Source of the DNA: Chryseobacterium endalhagicum
Lineage (GTDB): Bacteria > Bacteroidota > Bacteroidia > Flavobacteriales > Weeksellaceae
DNA length: 64,000 bases
Assembly: GCF_016745235.1 (NCBI RefSeq)
Contig: NZ_JAELVM010000001.1
Span: 1,067,856 to 1,131,855, forward strand
Direction: 5' to 3'
The notes under the pieces are model-generated. The model was not told the origin of the DNA. It ran no database searches and saw nothing but the letters and a program-made list of their open reading frames with translations. Both the position numbers and the translations under genes were made by a program. This document shows positions 44,055 through 52,166 of this stretch, piece after piece; positions within the stretch are counted from its first letter, which is position 1; each line of letters opens with the position of its first letter.

Positions 44055-44062
44055 TATCTTTG
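44055..44062 (+). promoter_or_regulatory. -7 box of holB, leaderless
   Basis: TATCTTTG exactly fits TAnnTTTG and ends 4 nt before the ATG at 44067. The nearest TTG (44039) is too close (13 nt) to be a standard -33. Confidence 0.4.
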
Positions 44063-44066
44063 GAAC

Positions 44067-45185
44067 ATGAATTGGGAGAACATCGCCGGACAGGACAATC
44101 TGAAAAAACTTCTCAGAGAAAGTATCGCCGAAAACAGGGTGAGCCATGCACAGCTTTTTTTAGGAAAAGAAGGCTATGGGACTTTTCCTATGGTACTGGC
44201 TTATGCCAAAGAAGTCTTCAGCCGGGAAAATGAGCATGCCGCTTCAAAAGTTGAGCATTTGAACCACCTGGACCTGCATTTCAGTTTTCCTGTTTTTACC
44301 GACAATAAAAATTCATTAAGCAAAAATAAATTCGAAGAGTTCCGGGAGATGGTTTTAGCTTCTCCTTATGCGAGCTATGACGACTGGACAGCGTTTCTGG
44401 AATCTGAAAATAAGCAGCTTTTTATTTCTGCGGATGAGATCGATGATCAGAACCAGAAATTTGCTTTAAAAAGTTTTGAAGGCGGAACCAAAATCCTGAT
44501 TGTCTGGAGAGCAGATAAAATGAATATTGCTGCGGCCAATAAATTTTTAAAATTTTTAGAAGAACCCCCTTCAAAAACGCTTATTCTTCTCACGGCAGAA
44601 ACGGCTAATGATATTCTTCCCACCATTCTTTCCAGAACACAGATTGTGGAAGTCCCAAGGATCAGCGATGAAGATCTGGAAAGCCATCTTCAGAAAAACT
44701 TTTCGGTTTCAGGGGAGAAAGTACGGGAAATTGTTCACGAAGCACAGGGAGATCTCAATAATGCACTGAAGATTTTAAACTCCGAACATAAAAGTGATGA
44801 GTTTGAAAAGCTTTTTGTACAATGGGTGAGGGATGCATTTATGGTAAAAAAGAAACCTCAGTTCCTGAAAAGCATCATCTTCTGGGCCAGGGAAATTGCC
44901 GGGTGGAACCGGGAAAAACAGAAAAACTTCCTGAATTACTGTTCCGAAATTTTCAGGCTTGCCCTGCTTCAGAACTACCAATCTGAAAATCTCGTGTATA
45001 AAAAAATCGATGCGGATGGTTTCAACTGGGCCGGATTCTCGAAATTCATCAGCGGAGCCAATATTGAAAGTATTCTGGAAGAAATCAATACGGCGGATCT
45101 TCACCTTACCAGAAACGGAAATCCTAAAATTGTATGGACGGATCTGGGCATCAAACTGTCGCGCTACATTCACAAAAATTCATAG
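44067..45185 (+). CDS. holB: DNA polymerase III delta-prime subunit
   Basis: A 372-aa clamp-loader subunit. The start ENIAGQDNLKKLLRESI and the helicase-like order HAQLFLGKEGYG ... KIDEADKMN-type block (VWRADKMNIAAANKFLKFLEEPP) and PTILSRTQIVEVP sensor Arg are seen. The P-loop is degenerate (GKEGYGTFP in place of GKT/GKS), as is normal for delta-prime, which does not hydrolyse ATP. The short C-terminal collar domain is present. It ends in its own terminator. Confidence 0.88.
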   Translation: MNWENIAGQDNLKKLLRESIAENRVSHAQLFLGKEGYGTFPMVLAYAKEVFSRENEHAASKVEHLNHLDLHFSFPVFTDNKNSLSKNKFEEFREMVLASPYASYDDWTAFLESENKQLFISADEIDDQNQKFALKSFEGGTKILIVWRADKMNIAAANKFLKFLEEPPSKTLILLTAETANDILPTILSRTQIVEVPRISDEDLESHLQKNFSVSGEKVREIVHEAQGDLNNALKILNSEHKSDEFEKLFVQWVRDAFMVKKKPQFLKSIIFWAREIAGWNREKQKNFLNYCSEIFRLALLQNYQSENLVYKKIDADGFNWAGFSKFISGANIESILEEINTADLHLTRNGNPKIVWTDLGIKLSRYIHKNS

Positions 45186-45203
45186 AAAATAATACAAAAT
45201 ATC

Positions 45204-45231
45204 AAATCCGGAACTGTTCCGGATTTTTTTT
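45204..45231 (+). terminator. Terminator after holB
   Basis: AAATCCGGAAC (45204-45214) pairs with GTTCCGGATTT (45216-45226); T-run to 45231. Confidence 0.85.
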
Positions 45232-45434
45232 GCTTTACAATTAAACACTTGATTCGGGATGGGCAATCCAGGAGTAAGCATTTTTTACACTTATCTTCAT
45301 ATTGTTTCATTTACTGGTGAAATGTATACACTTGCTTATTGGTTCTAGGAGCTGGCTGAAGGTCTCAGTATATTTATCAGCGGGTAAATACTGATAACCA
45401 TTTTAAGAACGAAAACCATTAAACAGAATATATT

Positions 45435-46646
45435 ATGAGACCAATCAAGACTTCTTTATGTCTGTTATTACTGTCAGCAGCAACTTTCTCAGTTTCTGCT
45501 CAGAATGTATGGACAGGAACTTCAACACCTACCACAACTACAGGAAATGTAGGAATAGGGAATGCCGCACCTGCTGCACGGCTGGATATCAATACCAGTT
45601 CCGTTTCTTCGCTGAAGATCAATCATAACCAGTTGCTGGGAGGTGGCAACCCGACGAATATCATAGAAATATACAGAAAGATAAGCGGTTTATCCGGATC
45701 TTCCACCTTAATTAACTGGTTAGGAACCAATGGGGTGTTCGGGCTTAATTCTTTATCCAATACTGTCAACGAAAACCGGATGCTGTACAGTGACAATGTG
45801 GGAAATTTAAAGTCATCGGTTATTGAACTTTATTCCAATCCATATTTTAATAATGGAACTGTAATCAATTCTATCAGGCATGTTTCAAAACTGGATTTTG
45901 TTAATGCATATACCGGTGATTCCTTTGGCGGTGTTGATTTGATGTCCAAGGGGAATAATGAACTTTGGGTAGTAGGTGGTCTGGATGTAATGTTTAATGT
46001 AAAAGCTTCATCATTTATTACGACTTCTGATAGAAGATTGAAAGACAATATTCAGCCCTTAAAAGACCGTTCTCCTGATTTGCTTAATATCAATTCCTAT
46101 TCTTATACTTTCAAGAAAAAAAGTGAGGGTGACAAAAAAAATGACACCGAAAAACTGCACTTCGGTTTTATAGCCCAGGAAGTGGAAAAAGAATTCCCGA
46201 ACCTGGTATCTATTGATGAAAAGGGAAACTATGCCCTTAATTATATTGAATTTATTCCATTGCTGCTGAACGAGCTTAAAGATCAGAAATCAGAAATTAA
46301 AGATCTTAAAGAAAAGATGGCCGCGTTGGAAGCCAGAATAAACGGAGCTTCGGAAACTTCAAAAGCAATACCGGAAAAAGCAATTTCGGCGTCTTCATTT
46401 TCCCTTGAACAGAATGTTCCCAATCCTTTTAACCGGGAAACGGTGATCAGGTTTAATGCCGGAGGCGACAACGTTTCCATCGGAATTTACGATCTGGCAG
46501 GAAGACAGCTTCAGGCTATTCCTGTTAAAAAAGGGGAAAAACAGATCAGTGTTTCCGCAAGTACCCTGACGCCTGGAACCTATATCTACAATCTCCAGGT
46601 TGATGGGAAATTAATTGATTCTAAAAAAATGATTGTTACCAATTAA
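45435..46646 (+). CDS. Peptidase S74 (intramolecular chaperone) domain protein with T9SS sorting domain
   Basis: 403 aa, signal peptide 1-22. The N-terminal part contains TGNVGIGNAAPAARLDINTS, the tail-fibre-like motif common in secreted Bacteroidota proteins. Residues about 195-300 are an S74/endosialidase chaperone domain with the self-cleavage motif SDRRLKDN (Ser198, Asp199, Lys203) followed by GFIAQEVEKEFPNLV and a coiled coil (LKDQKSEIKDLKEKMAALEARI). Residues about 328-403 are a T9SS type A C-terminal domain (NVPNPFNRETVIRF ... GTYIYNLQVDGKLIDSKKMIV). The domain union predicts a trimeric surface fibre exported by T9SS. Whether autocleavage happens before or after export is unknown. It is monocistronic. 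Confidence 0.88.
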   Translation: MRPIKTSLCLLLLSAATFSVSAQNVWTGTSTPTTTTGNVGIGNAAPAARLDINTSSVSSLKINHNQLLGGGNPTNIIEIYRKISGLSGSSTLINWLGTNGVFGLNSLSNTVNENRMLYSDNVGNLKSSVIELYSNPYFNNGTVINSIRHVSKLDFVNAYTGDSFGGVDLMSKGNNELWVVGGLDVMFNVKASSFITTSDRRLKDNIQPLKDRSPDLLNINSYSYTFKKKSEGDKKNDTEKLHFGFIAQEVEKEFPNLVSIDEKGNYALNYIEFIPLLLNELKDQKSEIKDLKEKMAALEARINGASETSKAIPEKAISASSFSLEQNVPNPFNRETVIRFNAGGDNVSIGIYDLAGRQLQAIPVKKGEKQISVSASTLTPGTYIYNLQVDGKLIDSKKMIVTN

Positions 46647-46674
46647 AGCTTTTTGCTTTTATCATTTAGGGGAG

Positions 46675-46701
46675 ATCCGGCGTCACAGCCGGATTTTTTT
46701 A
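46675..46701 (+). terminator. Terminator after the S74 gene
   Basis: ATCCGGC (46675-46681), 6-nt loop, GCCGGAT (46688-46694), followed by a T-run. Confidence 0.85.
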
Positions 46702-46711
46702 TGAAGTCAAG

Positions 46712-46748
46712 AAGTTAGATATTAGAAGTTAGAAGTTAGAAGTTAGAA
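46712..46748. repeat. Short tandem repeat, unit AGAAGTT
   Basis: Three or more perfect heptamer units AGAAGTT in the gap before the efflux operon. Too far from any start codon to act as a phase-variation tract by itself. The rest of the 411-bp gap holds a CTTCCAGCTTCCGGCC run near 46869 and the TetR operator region. Confidence 0.6.
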
Positions 46749-46980
46749 AGGAAAGCTATTGAAGTCTAGGATAGAAATATAGTATGGTTTTATTAATTTT
46801 TTAACTGCTCAACAAATTTAAAGCTGATTACTTAATACCAGCGTCCAACAGAAACTTCGAATTTCCCTCTTCCAGCTTCCGGCCTTTCTAACCCAAACTC
46901 AGGCTAAAATTAATTTTCTGTCAATTATTCAATTACAAAATCTTTAATTTTCAATACGTTATGTTATGAAATATTAAAAA

Positions 46981-47010
46981 TTGATTAAAAAATCAATCAA
47001 TCGTTTGATT
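46981..47010. promoter_or_regulatory. Candidate operator of the TetR-family regulator
   Basis: Two overlapping palindromes: TTGATT-AAAA-AATCAA (46981-46996) and AATCAA-TCGT-TTGATT (46995-47010). The second overlaps the -33 TTG of the predicted promoter, an ideal site for repression. Confidence 0.5.
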
Positions 47011-47034
47011 TGTTGAAAATCTTGTGTACATTTG
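47005..47034 (+). promoter_or_regulatory. Predicted promoter of the efflux operon
   Basis: TTG (47005-47007), 19-nt spacer, TACATTTG (47027-47034), an exact TAnnTTTG. The regulator ATG is 23 nt downstream. Confidence 0.6.
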
Positions 47035-47057
47035 CCCCCTGAAAAAATAGAAGTGAT

Positions 47058-47684
47058 ATGGTTTCAAAAGAAGAAAATATATTATTTGCTGCGGAGAAGC
47101 TTTTTGCTGAAAAAGGCTTTGAAGGAACTTCCACCAGGGAAATTTCAAAAGCAGCTAATGTGAACATCTCTATGATTTCCTACTATTTCGGGTCTAAGGA
47201 AAAACTGTACGAAAAACTAGTGGAATACAGAATGAGCGAGGGCCAGTTCTTTGCCAAAGACATTCTTGAAAGAACAGATATCAATGAATGGCAGAAGATA
47301 GAAAAGATCGTTGACCAGTTTTCCGGAAGGGTAAGGCATCACAAATGCTTTTACAGAATCATGCAGCGTGAGCAGCTTCACACGGAAAATCCTCAGATCG
47401 TGGAATTTCTCAAGCAGACCAAGATGGGCTTTATCTCTATGTATTCCCAGGTCCTTGAAAGCGGCCTTAAAAAACGAATTTTTACCAAAAACCCACCTAT
47501 TTACCTGCTTCATGCTACCGTGAGCGGAACTTTATTTTATGCATCCAATGCTAAGGAAATGTACAAAGAGTTCCTTAACGATACCGAAGACGATGAAGTT
47601 TTTGACGAAAAATATTACACAGAACTTAATTTACACATAAAATACTTACTAAAAGACCTTTTAGGTTATGAAGAGAATAAATAA
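47058..47684 (+). CDS. TetR-family regulator of the efflux operon
   Basis: 208 aa. The N-terminal HTH is complete (FEGTSTREISKAANVNISMISYYFGSK region, residues about 19-46), followed by an all-helical ligand domain typical of TetR/AcrR repressors. It leads the operon, and its stop overlaps the TolC gene by 17 bp, so it is likely autoregulated through the palindromes at 46981-47010. The inducer is unknown but expected to be a drug or toxic compound exported by the three downstream genes. Confidence 0.92.
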   Translation: MVSKEENILFAAEKLFAEKGFEGTSTREISKAANVNISMISYYFGSKEKLYEKLVEYRMSEGQFFAKDILERTDINEWQKIEKIVDQFSGRVRHHKCFYRIMQREQLHTENPQIVEFLKQTKMGFISMYSQVLESGLKKRIFTKNPPIYLLHATVSGTLFYASNAKEMYKEFLNDTEDDEVFDEKYYTELNLHIKYLLKDLLGYEENK

Positions 47685-48984
47685 CTCGGTAGTGGCATTA
47701 TCCCTTTTCATGGGAATGGCAGCCGTAAGTGCTCAGGAAAAGAAACAGCTTACCCTCGACGAAGCCGTACAGCTGGGAATCCAGAACAGTAAAAACCTTA
47801 AGATTGATGCCGCGAAGATAGAAGAAGCCACGGCAGATCTTTTGGAAGCCAAAAACAGACAGCTTCCCGAGCTGAAAGTTTCAGGAAGCTATATGTATCT
47901 TCCTACTAAACCCACCGTTGATCTTAAGATTTCAACAGGTTCCGGTGCAGCAGGAGGTCCGGAAGTACATCAGGTAGCCTATGGATCAGTGAATCTTAGT
48001 GTTCCCATTTACAGCGGTGGAAAAATCAAGTATGGTATCCAGTCTGCAAAATATCTGGTGGAAGCCTCAAAACTGAGCACGGAAAACGACAAGATAGCGA
48101 TTGCTTACAACGTGGCTCAGGCTTATAACAATTTATTTAAAGCGAACCAGTCCATCAAAGTTTTAGAAGAAAATCTTACCGCTTCTCAGAAAAGGGATGA
48201 GACTTTTCTTAAACTGGAAAACAACGGAGTAATTGCGAGAAATGACCGATTGAAAGCCAATCTTCAGACATCAAATATTGAATTGCAATTACTGGAAGCT
48301 AAAAACAATTATAATATTGCCAACATCAATATGGATCTGTTACTGGGTATTCCCGAGACTACGGAAATTGAAGTTGACCAGAATTATATAGAGGAAGGCT
48401 CTGAAGTAAAAGCAGTTGATTATTATGTAAATGAGGCTAAAGAAAACCGTAAAGACTTACAGGCTTTGGCTCAGCAAAGAAAAGCGGCAGAACTTGGAAC
48501 AAAGTCGGCAAAAGCTGAAAATCTTCCTTCCATTGCCTTTACCGGAGGATATGTAGCGGCAGATATTCCAAAATTTCTTACTGTATACAATGCAGTCAAT
48601 GTCGGAGTTGGAGTTTCTTATAACTTATCCAATATCTGGAAAGAAAATTCTTCACTGAGACAGTCTCAGGCAAGAGAAAAACAGCTGGCAGCCAACGACG
48701 AATTGCTGAATGACAATATTAAGCTTGACGTAAACAGAGAATATCAGAATACGGATTACTCTAAAAAGAGAATCGCAGTCTATGAAAAAGCTGCTGAACA
48801 GGCGAATGAAAACTACAGGATCACCAAAAACAAATACGACAACGGTCTGGCAACCATGACAGAACTTCTGGATGCAGATGCAGCTCAGATTTCTTCCAAC
48901 GTTGGCGTGATCAATGCAAAAGCAGACGCCGCTTTAGCTTACAGAAAACTATTACAGACAACAGGTACTTTAACAATTAAATAA
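47668..48984 (+). CDS. TolC-family outer membrane efflux channel
   Basis: 438 aa, signal peptide 1-22. Two TolC/OEP repeats: LTLDEAVQLGIQNSKNLKIDAAK at the N-terminus, and the second half with NREYQNTDYSKKRIAVYEKAAEQANENYRITKNKY written as the paired helices of the periplasmic barrel. It forms the outer membrane exit of a tripartite pump with the HlyD and DHA2 proteins downstream. It starts inside the end of the TetR gene, so translation is coupled. Confidence 0.93.
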   Translation: MKRINNSVVALSLFMGMAAVSAQEKKQLTLDEAVQLGIQNSKNLKIDAAKIEEATADLLEAKNRQLPELKVSGSYMYLPTKPTVDLKISTGSGAAGGPEVHQVAYGSVNLSVPIYSGGKIKYGIQSAKYLVEASKLSTENDKIAIAYNVAQAYNNLFKANQSIKVLEENLTASQKRDETFLKLENNGVIARNDRLKANLQTSNIELQLLEAKNNYNIANINMDLLLGIPETTEIEVDQNYIEEGSEVKAVDYYVNEAKENRKDLQALAQQRKAAELGTKSAKAENLPSIAFTGGYVAADIPKFLTVYNAVNVGVGVSYNLSNIWKENSSLRQSQAREKQLAANDELLNDNIKLDVNREYQNTDYSKKRIAVYEKAAEQANENYRITKNKYDNGLATMTELLDADAAQISSNVGVINAKADAALAYRKLLQTTGTLTIK

Positions 48985-49000
48985 TCAGACTCAAACCAAA

Positions 49001-50107
49001 ATGGAAAATAATAAACCAACCGTTGAACTTGAACCTAAAAAGAAAAAAAGCTTAGTTTTTCCGATCATCTTAGCCGCTGTAGTAATCGGCGGAGGGATCT
49101 ACGGATACAGAGCTTTCACTTATGGTCAGTATCATGAGGAAACGGATGATGCACAGATCACATCCAATATGGCGCCGGTAATTTCTAAAATTTCCGGATA
49201 TGTAGCAGAAGTAAAAGTAAAAGATAACGAGTTCGTAAAAAAAGGCGATACTTTGGTTATTCTTGATAACAGAGACCAGAAGATGGCTCTTGAGCAGGCT
49301 CAGGCAGCATTATCTACAGCTAAAAGCAATATTTCAAATGCAGAAGCCACCACGACTGCGACTTCAAAAAATATCAGTTCTTCCCAGGCAGCGGTAACCA
49401 CAGCCAATGCCCAGATAGAAGCAGCTAAAGTAAACGTCTGGAAAACATCACAGGATCTGAAAAGATATTCTGTTCTTGTGAAAGACCATTCCATTACAGA
49501 ACAGCAGTACGAGCAGGCTTTGGCCGCCAAACAGTCGGCAGACAGACAGCTTCAGGTTTTGGTTGATCAGAGAAATCAGATTGCCCAGCAGACGACCATT
49601 GCATCTTCTCAAACAGCTGCAAGCTCCCAACAGATCAGTGTTGCAGGTTCAGTAGCAAAACAGAGAGAAGTAGATGTGGAAAATGCTAAATTAAATTTAT
49701 CATACACCGTAATCCTTGCTCCTGAAGATGGGTATGTAGGAAAAGTTTCTACTCAGGCAGGACAGTATCTGCAGGCCGGATCACAGCTTTTTGCTTTGGT
49801 TAAAAACGACCAGAAATGGGTTGTAGCCAACTTCAAGGAAACACAGGTAGATAAAATGGTAGAAGGCCAGAAAGTGAAAATTGAGATCGATGCTTTCCCA
49901 GATAAAGAATTTGAAGGCGTGGTAAGCTCATTCTCCCCGGCTACAGGGGCTACTTTCTCAATCCTGCCTCCGGATAATGCCAGCGGTAACTTCGTAAAAG
50001 TAGTGCAGAGACTTCCTGTAAAGATCGATTTTGTAAATATTGATAAAAATATTGCAAAAAAACTGAGAACAGGGATGAACGTGAAGGCAGAGGTATCGCT
50101 TAAATAA
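49001..50107 (+). CDS. HlyD/EmrA-family membrane fusion protein
   Basis: 368 aa. One N-terminal membrane helix (about 17-36), then the biotinyl-lipoyl half-motif (VAEVKVKDNEFVKKGDTLVILD) and a long alpha-hairpin of Ala/Gln-rich heptads (residues about 90-215). The second lipoyl half (VILAPEDGYVGKVSTQAGQ) and a beta-barrel follow. This is the EmrA arrangement that links an inner membrane MFS pump to TolC. 16 bp after the TolC stop. Confidence 0.93.
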   Translation: MENNKPTVELEPKKKKSLVFPIILAAVVIGGGIYGYRAFTYGQYHEETDDAQITSNMAPVISKISGYVAEVKVKDNEFVKKGDTLVILDNRDQKMALEQAQAALSTAKSNISNAEATTTATSKNISSSQAAVTTANAQIEAAKVNVWKTSQDLKRYSVLVKDHSITEQQYEQALAAKQSADRQLQVLVDQRNQIAQQTTIASSQTAASSQQISVAGSVAKQREVDVENAKLNLSYTVILAPEDGYVGKVSTQAGQYLQAGSQLFALVKNDQKWVVANFKETQVDKMVEGQKVKIEIDAFPDKEFEGVVSSFSPATGATFSILPPDNASGNFVKVVQRLPVKIDFVNIDKNIAKKLRTGMNVKAEVSLK

Positions 50108-50129
50108 TATTTAAAATTGTGAACAGGTC

Positions 50130-50240
50130 AGTTAAACTTCGTTGTCAATGGTGAAATTATTTTGGCGCTGTCTAATTAATCAGGCGGTTTTAAAATTCAC
50201 CATTCACCTGCGTAGCAAAATTCACCATTGACTTTTTCAC
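50130..50240. repeat. Dispersed TTGCnnnGCAA-family repeat inside the efflux operon
   Basis: GTCAATGGTGAAATTATTTT (50142) and the inverse part AAATTCACCATTCACCTGCG with GTAGCAAAATTCACCATTGAC (about 50190-50232) form a rough palindrome around 146 bp between the EmrA- and EmrB-like genes. It belongs to the same family as 27825, 29060 and 43780. Confidence 0.75.
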
Positions 50241-50253
50241 AACCTAAAAAAAT

Positions 50254-51828
50254 ATGCAAGAATCATTAGTAGAATACGGAGCCCGGAGAGTGATCATCAC
50301 GATCACGGCAATCCTTTGTGCTCTGCTTGAAATTGTGGACTCCACGATTGTGAATGTTGCCCTGAATGAGATGAAGGGGAATCTTGGAGCCACACTTTCT
50401 GAAGTAGGCTGGGTGATCACGGCTTATGCCATCGGTAATGTGATCGTTGTGCCAATGACGAGCTGGCTGTCTCAGCAGTTCGGACGTAGAAATTACTTTG
50501 CGGCTTCCATTATTATATTTACTGTATTTTCCTTTCTGTGCGGAAATGCCACCAATATCTGGGAACTGGTATTTTTCCGGCTGATGCAGGGGATAGGCGG
50601 GGGAGCACTTCTGGTGACCTCACAAACGATCATTACAGAATCTTACCCTATTGAGAAAAGAAGTATGGCGCAGGCTATTTATGGTCTGGGCGTAATTATC
50701 GGTCCTACTTTAGGTCCGCCGCTGGGAGGATATATTGTAGATAATTTCAGCTGGCCGTATATTTTCTACATCAATATTCCCATCGGAATTGCGGCAACAT
50801 TGATGACATTACAGTTTGTAAAAAGTCCGAAATATGCTGAGAAACGAAGGGTTTCAGATGTAGACTGGATCGGGATTGCTTTACTGGCGGTAACCGTAGG
50901 ATCTTTACAGTTTATTCTGGAAAGAGGACATGAGGAAGACTGGTTTGAGAGCGGAATGATAGTAACATTCACTGTATCGGCCATATTAGGATTTATCCTT
51001 TTCCTCTGGCGCGAACTTACCTTCAAATATCCCATCGTGGAACTCAGGGTACTGAAAAACGGAAACTTAAGAATCGGAACGGTGATGTCGTTTGTATTAG
51101 GATTTGGGCTGTATGGGTCTACATTCATCGTTCCGCTTTATACACAGAGTATTTTAGGGTGGACGGCCCTGCAGTCGGGAGCTTTGATGATTCCAGCCGC
51201 ACTGACGACCGCCTTTATGATGCCGATTATCGGAAGACTGCTCTCAAAAGGAGCCAAACAGCAGATTCTGGTATCTTTAGGACTGTTCATCTTCTTCGTC
51301 TACAGCTTCTGGGGCTATAAAATCCTGACACCGGATACCGGTAAGGATGCCTTTTTCTGGATGCTGATTGTAAGAGGAGCTGGTTTAGGACTTCTGTTCA
51401 TCCCGATCACTTCACTGTCATTAAGCACACTGAAAGGTCAGGAAATTGGCCAGGGAGCAGCCTTTACAGGAATGATGAGACAGCTTGGAGGTTCATTCGG
51501 GATTGCGGCAATTACCACATTTATTGCCAATGCAGGTCAGAAGTACAGGCTCAACCTGATCTCTCACCTCGACGAAAACAGCTTTGAGGTACAGCAGCGA
51601 CTGAACGCCTTAAAAGCCAGTTTTGTCGCCAAAGGAATGACCCCGGATGCAGCAATGAATGCGGCCTATAAAATGATGGATATGTCAGTCACCAAACAGG
51701 CCACGGTACTTTCCTATATGGATGTTTTCCTCTACCTTGGAGTGATATTCCTCGTATGTATACCGTTCATTCTTTTCATAAAAGAAAGGAAAAGCAAAGA
51801 AAAAATAGATTTAAGTGGTGTACACTAA
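50254..51828 (+). CDS. DHA2-family (EmrB-like) multidrug transporter
   Basis: A 524-aa inner membrane MFS pump with 14 membrane helices. Signatures: ALLEIVDSTIVNVALNEM in helix 1, the WVITAYAIGNVIVVPMTSWLSQQFGRRN motif A region, and the motif C-like GLGVIIGPTLGPPLGGY. Proton-driven drug/H+ antiport is expected. It completes the tripartite system with the HlyD and TolC proteins. A dispersed repeat in the gap before it might separate it transcriptionally. Confidence 0.94.
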   Translation: MQESLVEYGARRVIITITAILCALLEIVDSTIVNVALNEMKGNLGATLSEVGWVITAYAIGNVIVVPMTSWLSQQFGRRNYFAASIIIFTVFSFLCGNATNIWELVFFRLMQGIGGGALLVTSQTIITESYPIEKRSMAQAIYGLGVIIGPTLGPPLGGYIVDNFSWPYIFYINIPIGIAATLMTLQFVKSPKYAEKRRVSDVDWIGIALLAVTVGSLQFILERGHEEDWFESGMIVTFTVSAILGFILFLWRELTFKYPIVELRVLKNGNLRIGTVMSFVLGFGLYGSTFIVPLYTQSILGWTALQSGALMIPAALTTAFMMPIIGRLLSKGAKQQILVSLGLFIFFVYSFWGYKILTPDTGKDAFFWMLIVRGAGLGLLFIPITSLSLSTLKGQEIGQGAAFTGMMRQLGGSFGIAAITTFIANAGQKYRLNLISHLDENSFEVQQRLNALKASFVAKGMTPDAAMNAAYKMMDMSVTKQATVLSYMDVFLYLGVIFLVCIPFILFIKERKSKEKIDLSGVH

Positions 51829-51847
51829 ATTTTATCTGAATTAATAC

Positions 51848-51877
51848 AAAGCCTCCGGAATTTCCGGAGGCTTTTTT
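51848..51877 (+). terminator. Terminator of the efflux operon
   Basis: GCCTCCGG (51851-51858) pairs with CCGGAGGC (51864-51871), short loop, then six T. Confidence 0.88.
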
Positions 51878-51924
51878 ATGTGATAATAATTGAATCAATA
51901 TTGATCTTTCTTACTGAAGATGCT

Positions 51925-52130
51925 TCTACCTCATTCAGCACGACATTGTCATAACATTATGTTTTCAATTATAGAGATTAGTATTAGAAATGTCATGCTG
52001 AGCATAAATTGAAAATTTACGAATGGAGTTCACGAAGCATCTTAATACTCTTAAAAACTTCAAAATCCTTAATGGTTCAAAAAGCGCTACAGTAAAATCC
52101 GCTTAATCTGTACAATCAGCGAGAGATTAT
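51925..52130. repeat. Dispersed intergenic repeat with TGTCATGCTGAG motif
   Basis: It contains TGTCATGCTGAGCATAAATT, then GGAGTTCACGAAGCATC, and CTTAATACTCTTAAAAACTT. The first two resemble a dispersed GTCATGCTGAG...CGAAGCATC element I know from Bacteroidota genomes. The last part resembles sequences near 4882 and 15010. No ORF in the 338-bp gap. Confidence 0.55.
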
Positions 52131-52166
52131 ACTTTTTGAACCAAAAAAAATTAAACTTATTTTCTG

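Noticed and set aside
46712..46748. AGAAGTT heptamers as a phase-variation tract
   Set aside because: Not within a gene and about 270 bp before the promoter of the next one.
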